Shown in pieces: positions 45,105 through 51,917 of a stretch of 51,917 bases of DNA. The stretch's first letter is position 1, and each line of letters opens with the position of its first letter. Both the position numbers and the translations under genes were made by a program. The stretch is from NCBI GenBank assembly GCA_028818775.1, contig JAPPNE010000153.1, forward strand, positions 1 through 51,917. Direction: 5' to 3'. This stretch comes from Deltaproteobacteria bacterium. Lineage in GTDB: Bacteria > Desulfobacterota > Binatia > UBA9968 > JAJDTQ01. A model generated the notes under the pieces. It did no database searches. It saw only the letters and a program-made list of their open reading frames with translations, and had not been told where the DNA came from.

Positions 45105-46001
45105 TCATAGTTCGTCAAACCACATCGGATCCGCATCCCCCATGCGTCCAAGCTCCGAGTCGTAGTTGAGTGCACCTGAATATGGAAGTATGACCTCGCT
45201 CGGAATTGCAAATGTTACAGGATGCAACGTCCCGCTTGAGTCCTCAAGGCTTGAGGTAATCATTCCGTAAGCCGCACCCGTTTCCGGATCAAACACCGCC
45301 CCACCGCTCATACCGCCAGCGGCCGGAGTACTCAACTGAATTAGCCGTGTTTCCCTTTCGTTCTGCGCAGGTATAATCGCGCTTACGATGCCATCGAAGA
45401 ATGAAGGCTGCACAACCCCGCGATTGTTCTGAGCAATTTTGAAGAGGTCCGTCCCGTAGGGATATCCTCCAATTAGCATCCGATCTCCAACGCCTAATTT
45501 AGTGGAATCCCCCCACACGATTGACGGGGTGTCGATAACGTGACCGTGGCGGTCTCTAGGAACAAAGGGAATTACGGATAGGTCGACGCCCCCGTCTCCC
45601 GTCCTTTGACCGGGTCGAACATACTTGAGGGCGTGGCTAGAGTCGAACGAACAAGCCGTGTGGTGAATCGTGTTCCGCGCCAGTTTACGCGATACAAGTA
45701 CATATCCCCTCAGGTTCCGGTCGGTAATGTCATCAACTACATGCAGGCAGGTCACTAGTTTTCCAGTGCCAGTTTTAATTGCAGTTCCAACTATGTTCAA
45801 GAGATATTTCTCGAACTCCTTATCCTTGTTCGTTATTTCTTTCGCTGTTCCCTCATATTGCCAGACAGGCAGACTTGGATTGTAAACGCCAATGGGCAAC
45901 AGGCTACGTCCGACTTCTGACACTACACTCGATCGTCCCGTCGAGGCCCATGGAATGATGTTTGCAAAATCGTCGTACTGGCGCCGCGGTTTTCGTGTCA
46001 T
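45105..46001 (-). CDS. trypsin-like serine peptidase (second, opposite strand)
   Basis: A 298-residue protease with a chymotrypsin-like triad: His87 in LVTCLHVVDD, Asp140 in GGVDLSVIPF, Ser232 in AGGMSGGAVFD. GDRMLIGGYPYGTDLF precedes the Ser domain. It shares only the general fold with the protease at 43596. No signal peptide is seen. ATG 46001 has GAGG 8 bases upstream; a GTG at 46010 is also in frame. GC content is near 47-50%, clearly below its surroundings, a sign of recent acquisition. A short reading frame ending just before it (46012-46119) could be the tail of a lost partner gene. Confidence 0.82.
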   Translation of the reverse strand: MTRKPRRQYDDFANIIPWASTGRSSVVSEVGRSLLPIGVYNPSLPVWQYEGTAKEITNKDKEFEKYLLNIVGTAIKTGTGKLVTCLHVVDDITDRNLRGYVLVSRKLARNTIHHTACSFDSSHALKYVRPGQRTGDGGVDLSVIPFVPRDRHGHVIDTPSIVWGDSTKLGVGDRMLIGGYPYGTDLFKIAQNNRGVVQPSFFDGIVSAIIPAQNERETRLIQLSTPAAGGMSGGAVFDPETGAAYGMITSSLEDSSGTLHPVTFAIPSEVILPYSGALNYDSELGRMGDADPMWFDEL

Positions 46002-46011
46002 TCCTGGCACC

Positions 46012-46388
46012 TCACAACTTGCTGGTGGTACTTGCCATTACGAGTACGCCGATCCTCCGCGCCGTATCGGTGAAGTGCTCTCCGTAGCGGCTGATCGACT
46101 CCGCGAAAACCTCTGCCTCTTAAAGAGAAGCAATCTGAAATGTTTCGGTCTCCTTATACATTACGTTCTCTGTTCATGCACGGCCCGCCCAGGCAGTCGC
46201 CGAGAGTCGTCTTCGACGTGCGTCTGATTCTCCTCATTTGGCTGCCAGCGGCCAGTATACATCTTCTCATAGAGCATGAACAGATGCTTGGCCCGCTCGC
46301 GCTCGGAAGCGAAACGTTTCGCCGATAGAACCGCCCCACTGCGCAGTCGAGAGCTTGATGCGACCGGCGAAGTTTCGGCAGCATCGGA
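46012..46388 (-). pseudogene. two coding-like fragments upstream of the second protease
   Basis: On the minus strand, 46161-46388 is a 75-codon open stretch ending KRFASERERAKHLFMLYEKM, YTGRWQPNEENQTHVEDDSR and RLPGRAVHEQRT before TAA, but it has no start codon. At 46012-46119 a further stretch reads EAEVFAESISRYGEHFTDTA and ends in TGA 11 bases before the protease ATG. They may be pieces of one decayed gene that once preceded the protease. Family not recognised. Confidence 0.3.
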
Positions 46389-46802
46389 TCAGGACTCATT
46401 GACGTAAATCCCTATCGCCGACGAGCGCACACGTGCGCGTCTATGTCGTAAGTTACTGTAATATCTATTAAATGCGGTTTGAAACGGTCACGGAATCGGC
46501 TTCCTTTCCAGCCGGATGAGGAGCGCCGGGGACGGCGCCGTCCTTCCCGTACGTTGTTTCCTCAGCGGAAGGGCGATAGGGCGCCAGCGGTCGGAGAAGG
46601 GAGATCGAGACGTTGGGAAGCCGCACGATTCACGGGCGCCTCAACGGATGGATGGCTGTCCTCGACCTCAGTATGTGGGTCCGGGCGCTGCTCGCTGGGG
46701 CCTTAATGTGGGCGGTGGCGTGCGCGGTCGCATTAGCGCCCGACACCACGAGGCATGACTGGTACGCCACGAGCAAGCTCACCCTGACGCGGCCCGCAGG
46801 GT

Positions 46803-47125
46803 CCGAAACGCCTCACCCTCGGGCGCTACGGTCAACTGTTGGCCGGCGACGCCCGCAAGCAGGCCGCCGAGGCGATCGACCGCATCAAGCGGGGTCTGAC
46901 CCCACCGTTGCCGACGTCGCGGCGCGCTGCATGCGCGCCTACGTCATGGTCCAGTGCAAGGCGAGGACGCAGATGCTCTACCGCACCGCCATCGACCTGC
47001 ACATCGTCCCAGCGCTCGGCACCATGGCGGTCAAGGATGTCGGCTCGAAGCATGTCATCGAACTCCACGGCCACATGCGCGATACGCCGGCGATGGCCAA
47101 CGAGCGCTGGCGAAATTGGCGATCA
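46803..47125 (+). pseudogene. decayed tyrosine integrase (N-terminal and SAM-like core part)
   Basis: One frame gives PKRLTLGRYGQLLAGDARKQ and AAEAIDRIKRG, the end of the arm domain of island integrases. After a frame change near 46900 the next frame gives TVADVAARCMRAYVMVQCKA, then RTQMLYRTAIDLHIVPALGT and KDVGSKHVIELHGHMRDTPA, the core-binding domain. The catalytic domain is absent. It is a second, separate integrase remnant, 4 kb from the first. The stretch 47126-47370 holds no recognisable gene. Confidence 0.68.
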
Positions 47126-47370
47126 CGACGCGTTCATGATGGGCGATCGCGCGAGATACCGGTTCGGTCGTTCGCTCAACCCGAGGTGGTCCGCGAACAC
47201 CGTTCGGACCTGGGTGCTTTTCTCCCGCGGGCACTTCTTCTCTACTGCTGGATCGCCTTTGCATCCCGTTCCAACGCAGTTCCCACCGGCCGCTGGTAAC
47301 TCCACCCCAACCGCCGATAAACTCGGTTTGTGACGCCCCATGTGTCGTCGGCCATGCGTCTTCCTGTCGG

Positions 47371-50300
47371 CTATTCTTGTTCGAAGCCGTGGCTGATGAA
47401 CTTCAACGTACGGGTGTTCTCGGTGACGGTGCGAACGACACGGTCCGGGGCACCGTCGGGAATCTCGGCTTCGACCTCCAAGGTCACCTTGACTTTCGCA
47501 CCGACGAGGCTGGTGAGATGGGCGACTACTTCGTCGGCGATCTGGCTCGCATCGAGTCCAACCCGCATGGCGTCCAATTCGACGGTGCCGTGAAAACGCC
47601 TTGGCCGAAGGGCGACCAGTTTGACAGGTCCGATGTTGTCAGATCCAGACCCAGGGGCGACTGGAGCCGCTGGCGGTTTAATCTCATCTGGCTGGTTGGC
47701 TGGCACCGTCGAGCTAGGCGCTTCCGCGTCGAGTTGCCGGCACGCCACTTCAGGCTTCACCAGCATACCGTACGAGCCGGCATCAGGGAGTGCGATCGCG
47801 TGGCCCCCCCGAAGCCCTCGGTAACGCTGCCCCTGTTCATCATAGCTTTCGGCGAAAGCGAAGGAATCCTGCCGCCAGTTCAGGAGCCCGACGCCGTCGG
47901 CGATGGCCGTTAGCACGACCGTTGAATCCTTAAGACGCGGTAGATAGGGGTATCGGGAGAAGTCTTCAACGATCTGTTGGACCGTCACGTGATTGCCACG
48001 CCACAACGGAACCTGGTCCATCTCCATTCGAAGCCGGGTCGCACCCAGGGCCACGACCAAGTGTTCCTCGCTCTTGAGCCTCTTGCATGCTCGCACCGCA
48101 AGGGGACCCTCGCCCGTCAGCCTTATTGACTGCCACGCCATCGAATCTTGTGGTTTCGATTGCACGGGCACCAGGAGCCATTGGTAGGTTTCCGGCAGTC
48201 GGACCGTAACCGCACTGGCCGAGGCATCCAATTGGATTTCGGCCTGCTTCACTTGATGCGGTGATAGATTGAGCTGCTCTCTCTCCGCCAGGATCGATTC
48301 CCAGGCTAGGCGATGTCGCAACGCCTCGTCGAGGTCTTGTAGACGAGTCCTATCAGCAGCCAGGAAGACGAGCGAATTGCGGTACAACCTGGGCGCAGTC
48401 CCGCGTGATTCCAGGATGGCTGTCGCTGTCACCTGGGCGGGGTTGTCACCTTCCCGGCTGTACGGCTGATCCCCGCCCAAAACCACGAGACGCGCGTCAC
48501 GATCGTCAGGCACATCCTGGCCGGACTGTGGCAAGGGATGGACGCGGCTGAAGTCGCCTCTTTGACGCAGGTCGGCGCTGAGACAGTTCCGCAGTTCCTG
48601 AACCAGCTTGTCGGGTTCACGCCTTAGCTGCTCCGCCCGGTCCTCGGCAAGCTTGGTGACCGTGGGCTGGGTTGAGTACCAGTAACGATTGCCGTCCTGG
48701 TACAAGTAGGTAGCCGCCCCTGCCAAACGTCTCAGAGCATCCCCGAACACTGCGGGCGACTCGCCCGGCAAGACGCACCCGAGCTTGACGCGACGGTCTT
48801 CTAATCCGCGGTTTGCGGCCTCCAGTGCGGGAGCGGAACCGAGATAGATGGTTCGGGCCACCCGGCGCGCAGCCGAGAACTTGCCCAGATTGGGCGTCTC
48901 CCTGTCGATTCGCAACGGCAACGAACTGGGGCCGGCAACATCTTTTTCGAGGATCGGCACCCAGTTGTCCGGCAGATAGCGCGTAAGCTCGAACTGCACC
49001 CGGTTATCATCAATCGAGACGTGGGCAGGAAGAATTAGAGGATTTGGATCGCCGTTCTCCCACAGGCTGTGAATAACCGCGGCCATCAGGCGGAGAACGC
49101 CGCGCGTACGCTGGAAGCTCGCCAAGGTGGACCAATCCGAATAGAGGCGGTCGAAGACTTCAGGGTGAATCGGATAGGCGGCCCGGATCCGCTTTTCGTA
49201 GTCCGCATCCCGACACTCCACCGGAAACTCCTGCTGCTGGGTTCGGTAGAGGTCGGCGAAGCCTCGCGCCACCACGTCCCGGTCCTTGAACCGCCCCGGG
49301 TCGGTGAGGGGCTCGAACAGGCGCCGCCGAACGATCTCGAAACCCTCATCTGCGCTAGCCGGACGCCAAGACGATTCGACACGGGCCACCACGTTGCGTA
49401 GCCGGACGAGAGCCTCGCGACCGCGCTGTCCACCCACCTCCACGTCATCCACATGAGGCGAACCACCTGAATCCGACGCCGGCAGGCTGATGACTAGAAG
49501 GCAGTTCCTGGCCGCTCTCGCTGCTTCGGTGAGCGTCTGGGCAAAGGTGAACTGAGTTTCGAAGCTCCCGGCGGGCAGGTCGCTCTGATCGTGAAGTTGG
49601 CGCGCATAGGCGACCCACTCGTCGATCAGGATCATGCAGGGACCATATTCGTTGAGAAGCTCCCGCAGCACGTCGCCCGGACTCGTGGCCCTCTCGTCGT
49701 CCGCTTGAACCCGGTCGAAAGCGCTCTTGCCGAGCTGCCAAGCCAACTCACCCCATAGGGTTCGAACCGTCGTGCCATCCGGTTTGATTGAAGGATTTCC
49801 GGGAGATATCTTGTTGCCCACCAACACGATCCGTGCGACAGATGGCAGTCGGTCCGCGCCGGCATCCTGCATGATCTGCTCCACATCCATCAAGTCGCTG
49901 GTGGTAGCACCCGAGAACAGGTGATACAGCGCAAGCATCGAGTGGGTTTTCCCGCCCCCGAAGTTGGTCTGAAGGTCCACCACGGGGTCGCCGTCATTCC
50001 CGGTCAAGCGTTGCACGGCCCTCACCAGTAGCCGCTTCAGACTCTCCGTGAGGTACGTACGCCGGAAGAACTCCACCGGGTCCCGATAGTCGTCGGTCCC
50101 CTCGCCCAGGTACACCTGCCACAGGTCAGCGGCAAACTCGGCCTGCTGATAGCGGCCACTGGCCACATCCGCGTGCGGCGTGATCACCTCGCGCCACGGC
50201 TTGAGGCCGGCCGTTGCTCCGCTCTCGATGGCCGCACCTACCTGCTTGCGGCGCTCTCCCCGTGTCTGTTCATCGAACCGGACGCGTAAGAGTTCCATCT

Positions 50301-50667
50301 TGAGCTTGTCCAATTCTTCGGACTGTGGCGCCGACACGGCCGCCAGAAGACGACTGGCCGAGTCCAGCGCCCGATAGGCATCGTCGCTAGAGATGCTTTC
50401 CTGGTGCGCCCACTTATTGCGCCACCCACGCAGCTCGGACACGAGACTCCGTTCCGCATTCCCCAGGATGTTCCGAAACACTAACTGCCAGTTGTCCCAA
50501 ATCAGCTTCAGCAGACCCGCAACGTCCTGCTCGGACAAGGGCTTGCTCGGTGCAGCGGTGCCTTCTGCGGCGTTCTTGTCCTTTAACTCCCGTCCGACGA
50601 AGGGCACGAGGCCGTCTCGGAGCACCTCCATCGCCTTACCGACTCGTTCGTGATTGGTTATCGCCAT
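47371..50667 (-). CDS. Swt1-type HEPN + DUF499 ATPase, anti-phage-associated
   Basis: A 1098-residue protein. Residues 1 to about 115 form a Swt1-like HEPN domain (NHERVGKAMEVLRDGLVPFV; RNase-type motif R83-x4-H88 in RGWRNKWAHQ). The DUF499 ATPase follows, with Walker A NFGGGKTHS (Lys240) and Walker B CMILIDEW (346-350), then a long C-terminal region with WYSTQPTVTKLAEDRAEQLR and a Pro-rich linker near 1000. DUF499 proteins are found with DUF1156 methylase-like proteins in anti-phage operons, and such a gene is 0.64 kb upstream. The HEPN motif suggests RNA cleavage during defence. A BrnT/BrnA pair lies between the two. Confidence 0.88.
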   Translation of the reverse strand: MAITNHERVGKAMEVLRDGLVPFVGRELKDKNAAEGTAAPSKPLSEQDVAGLLKLIWDNWQLVFRNILGNAERSLVSELRGWRNKWAHQESISSDDAYRALDSASRLLAAVSAPQSEELDKLKMELLRVRFDEQTRGERRKQVGAAIESGATAGLKPWREVITPHADVASGRYQQAEFAADLWQVYLGEGTDDYRDPVEFFRRTYLTESLKRLLVRAVQRLTGNDGDPVVDLQTNFGGGKTHSMLALYHLFSGATTSDLMDVEQIMQDAGADRLPSVARIVLVGNKISPGNPSIKPDGTTVRTLWGELAWQLGKSAFDRVQADDERATSPGDVLRELLNEYGPCMILIDEWVAYARQLHDQSDLPAGSFETQFTFAQTLTEAARAARNCLLVISLPASDSGGSPHVDDVEVGGQRGREALVRLRNVVARVESSWRPASADEGFEIVRRRLFEPLTDPGRFKDRDVVARGFADLYRTQQQEFPVECRDADYEKRIRAAYPIHPEVFDRLYSDWSTLASFQRTRGVLRLMAAVIHSLWENGDPNPLILPAHVSIDDNRVQFELTRYLPDNWVPILEKDVAGPSSLPLRIDRETPNLGKFSAARRVARTIYLGSAPALEAANRGLEDRRVKLGCVLPGESPAVFGDALRRLAGAATYLYQDGNRYWYSTQPTVTKLAEDRAEQLRREPDKLVQELRNCLSADLRQRGDFSRVHPLPQSGQDVPDDRDARLVVLGGDQPYSREGDNPAQVTATAILESRGTAPRLYRNSLVFLAADRTRLQDLDEALRHRLAWESILAEREQLNLSPHQVKQAEIQLDASASAVTVRLPETYQWLLVPVQSKPQDSMAWQSIRLTGEGPLAVRACKRLKSEEHLVVALGATRLRMEMDQVPLWRGNHVTVQQIVEDFSRYPYLPRLKDSTVVLTAIADGVGLLNWRQDSFAFAESYDEQGQRYRGLRGGHAIALPDAGSYGMLVKPEVACRQLDAEAPSSTVPANQPDEIKPPAAPVAPGSGSDNIGPVKLVALRPRRFHGTVELDAMRVGLDASQIADEVVAHLTSLVGAKVKVTLEVEAEIPDGAPDRVVRTVTENTRTLKFISHGFEQE

Positions 50668-50732
50668 CCGTCGCCTCGGTTCGCTCCCAGTATCGTCTCA
50701 CGGCTCATCCGCAGTCCATTCCACAGGATTGT

Positions 50733-51011
50733 TCAGCGGGCGGCCAGTTCGCGCTTCAAGTCGGCAAACGCCGCCTCTTCGAGATCGAGGCGGTCACGAA
50801 TGATGCGTTCGATCCACGCGTCGATACTCTTCTCACGGTGGAGGCGCGCGAAGAAGGCGGCTCGCGTGGCAAGCTGCGCGGACAACGGTACGTTCGTGGC
50901 TTTGCCCTTCCTGCCACGGATAGGTTTTCCCCAGGCCGCGTCATCGTCTGCCTGAGCAACGACGATGTCGTCAATTTCTCTCTCGCTTAAGGGTGTTTTC
51001 TTTTTTCTCAT
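50733..51011 (-). CDS. BrnA-like antitoxin
   Basis: A 92-residue protein that opens MRKKKTPLSEREIDDIVVAQ, followed by a disordered middle and a ribbon-helix-helix-like C-terminus (TNVPLSAQLATRAAFFARLH). This is the arrangement of BrnA-type antitoxins. The ATG at 51011 overlaps the toxin stop (ATGA) and has AGGA 8 bases upstream; an ATG 9 bases earlier is possible. Toxin first, antitoxin second is the usual brnTA order. It ends 65 bases before the DUF499 gene on the same strand. Confidence 0.78.
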   Translation of the reverse strand: MRKKKTPLSEREIDDIVVAQADDDAAWGKPIRGRKGKATNVPLSAQLATRAAFFARLHREKSIDAWIERIIRDRLDLEEAAFADLKRELAAR

Positions 51012-51259
51012 ATCGGCCATCCTGTAATGATCCGGACAATATCGCCCGGCTTCAGTTGAAAAATGATTTTTAGGCGCCTTCCGCCCACCGTTCGTCCCAG
51101 CAGTTGGTAGCGGTCTTTATACGACTTGTTGCGACGTATCTCGAAATCCGAAAAGAAACACTCGACTGCTTCCTCGAAAGTGACCTTGTGAGAGGCAAGT
51201 TCATCCCGCTCAAAGTCATACTCAAAGTCGACCGGCGTGAAACGTGCCCAGTTTACCAT
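51008..51259 (-). CDS. BrnT-like toxin
   Basis: An 83-residue RelE-fold protein: FEYDFERDELASHKVTFEEA, VECFFSDFEIRRNKSYKDRY, and QLLGRTVGGRRLKIIFQL, then IVRIITGWPI. These match BrnT (a D-x-x-K/E-x-x-x-N/S-x-x-K-H-x-V-S/T-F-E-E-A opening and the 'R...G......V.....I.RIIS' strand pair). BrnT cleaves RNA. Catalytic Lys/Arg residues appear retained. It is transcribed with, and overlaps, the BrnA-like gene, and stands between the DUF1156 and DUF499 genes. Confidence 0.8.
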   Translation of the reverse strand: MVNWARFTPVDFEYDFERDELASHKVTFEEAVECFFSDFEIRRNKSYKDRYQLLGRTVGGRRLKIIFQLKPGDIVRIITGWPI

Positions 51260-51309
51260 TCCGCAGATTGCCCCCTACTTGCGGGGTCACTCAAACCAGT
51301 GCCCCAGAG

Positions 51310-51917
51310 TCATAGCAACTCGCCCTGCTCCAACGAGCGGGCCAAGCGGCTAATCTCCGGCCAGCTCTGGACAAGAGAATTATACGATAACGCTTCCGCG
51401 GGACGGCCCTTCCTTTCGGCGATGCTGTAAAGGCGATAAGCGAGTTCACGCGCGGCCTCTCCCACCTCTCCGAGTCGTCTAAGGAGCGCCGCAGCTTGGG
51501 TCTCGCCGCCGCTCTCCAGAACGCGTACGAGTTGGTGTACGACTTCCCACGCCGTCAGTCGCGAGTCGGAGGTTGGATCCCAATCGTCCGTCAATTCGTT
51601 GGGGCGGAGAAGTCGCACCTTGCCTCCATGGGAGGCCAGGATGCCCCCCTGAGCGATACCCGCAATGCTGGTGTTCTTAGCCTTGGACAGCGTCTCGGCC
51701 ACGCCGTAGTCGCCCTCGCCGAAGCCCTGATGCTCGAACCAAGCCAACGCCCAACGGCTGTCCGCGTCGAACTCGCCTTCCTGTTCAGCGAGAGTTTCAT
51801 CAAGAGTCTGGTTGATGAGTGCCAAAGCGTCCCGGACGGGTACCTGCTTGCCCTCGGCGTCGAGCACCTTGGCGTAGCGTGTGTAAACCGCCATTCCCGG
51901 CCCGATGGCCGCCTGGG
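51310..51917 (-). CDS. DUF1156 domain (adenine-specific methylase-like) protein, C-terminal part
   Basis: The frame is open to the window edge, so the N-terminus and the methylase motifs lie outside. The visible 202 residues begin QAAIGPGMAVYTRYAKVLDA, then EGKQVPVRDALALINQTLDE, RWALAWFEHQGFGEGDYGVA and a helical end (RKGRPAEALSYNSLVQSWPE). These match the C-terminal region of DUF1156 proteins, large enzymes with DNA-methylase-like and zinc-ribbon parts. It is the first gene seen of a defence operon with the DUF499 ATPase downstream. The ATG at 51894 is internal, not the start. Confidence 0.78.
   Translation of the reverse strand, partial: QAAIGPGMAVYTRYAKVLDAEGKQVPVRDALALINQTLDETLAEQEGEFDADSRWALAWFEHQGFGEGDYGVAETLSKAKNTSIAGIAQGGILASHGGKVRLLRPNELTDDWDPTSDSRLTAWEVVHQLVRVLESGGETQAAALLRRLGEVGEAARELAYRLYSIAERKGRPAEALSYNSLVQSWPEISRLARSLEQGELL

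Noticed and set aside
42216-47125. CRISPR array or regular short repeats in the island
   Set aside because: No regularly spaced direct repeats were found by reading the region.

Overview
The window is 51.9 kb of GC-rich bacterial DNA, dense with genes of strong GC3 bias. It has the order rpsU-cvpA-dnaG-rpoD followed by a CAT-anticodon tRNA, and an ftsE-ftsX-envC-like-ctpA / xseA-xseB-tlyA block. Around these core genes are many amidohydrolase, luciferase-like (LLM), MFS, UbiD-type and solute-binding-protein genes. This mix recalls uncultured Desulfobacterota-like, Tectomicrobia/Entotheonella-like or Binatota-like bacteria, but nothing here fixes the taxon.

Layout: 0-10.8 kb is catabolic or accessory: the start of a UbiD-family decarboxylase, two tandem MFS paralogues with an LLM oxidoreductase, a DUF1932-type dehydrogenase, a ThDP enzyme, a SirB1-like protein, a DUF429-like protein and a B12-binding radical SAM protein. 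10.9-22.1 kb is core: cell-division and peptidoglycan control (ftsEX, an EnvC-like activator, ctpA), exonuclease VII, tlyA, the macromolecular-synthesis operon, and the tRNA. 22.1-40.3 kb returns to metabolism: an M29-like protein, four amidohydrolases, queC, a PhnD-like protein, a VOC protein, a NYN-domain protein, an SDR-amidohydrolase-TAXI-MFS operon, a rhomboid protease, a DMT exporter, a two-domain rhodanese, and an amidohydrolase-LLM-MFS operon. A broken DUF2357 nuclease lies at 26.4-27.4 kb. 40.3-42.0 kb holds an aztD-like zinc-chaperone gene behind a Fur/Zur-like operator.

42.2-51.9 kb is an accessory/defence island. It has remnants of tyrosine integrases, a DUF433/DUF5615 toxin-antitoxin pair, two unrelated-looking trypsin-like proteases, and a large HEPN-DUF499 ATPase. 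Next to the ATPase are a BrnT/BrnA pair and the C-terminal part of a DUF1156 methylase-like protein cut by the window edge.

The most striking observation is the rhodanese (35936-36784, minus). It has an in-frame TGA exactly where the catalytic cysteine of the second rhodanese domain belongs. A 42-codon conserved C-terminus continues to a TAA. Immediately after the TGA is a hairpin that fits the bacterial SECIS pattern. It is best read as a selenocysteine-containing sulfurtransferase. Also notable are two genes whose homology-predicted first codon is ACG or ATC, the TA pair inserted in the DUF1156/DUF499 defence operon, and the operator-overlapped promoter of the orphan aztD.
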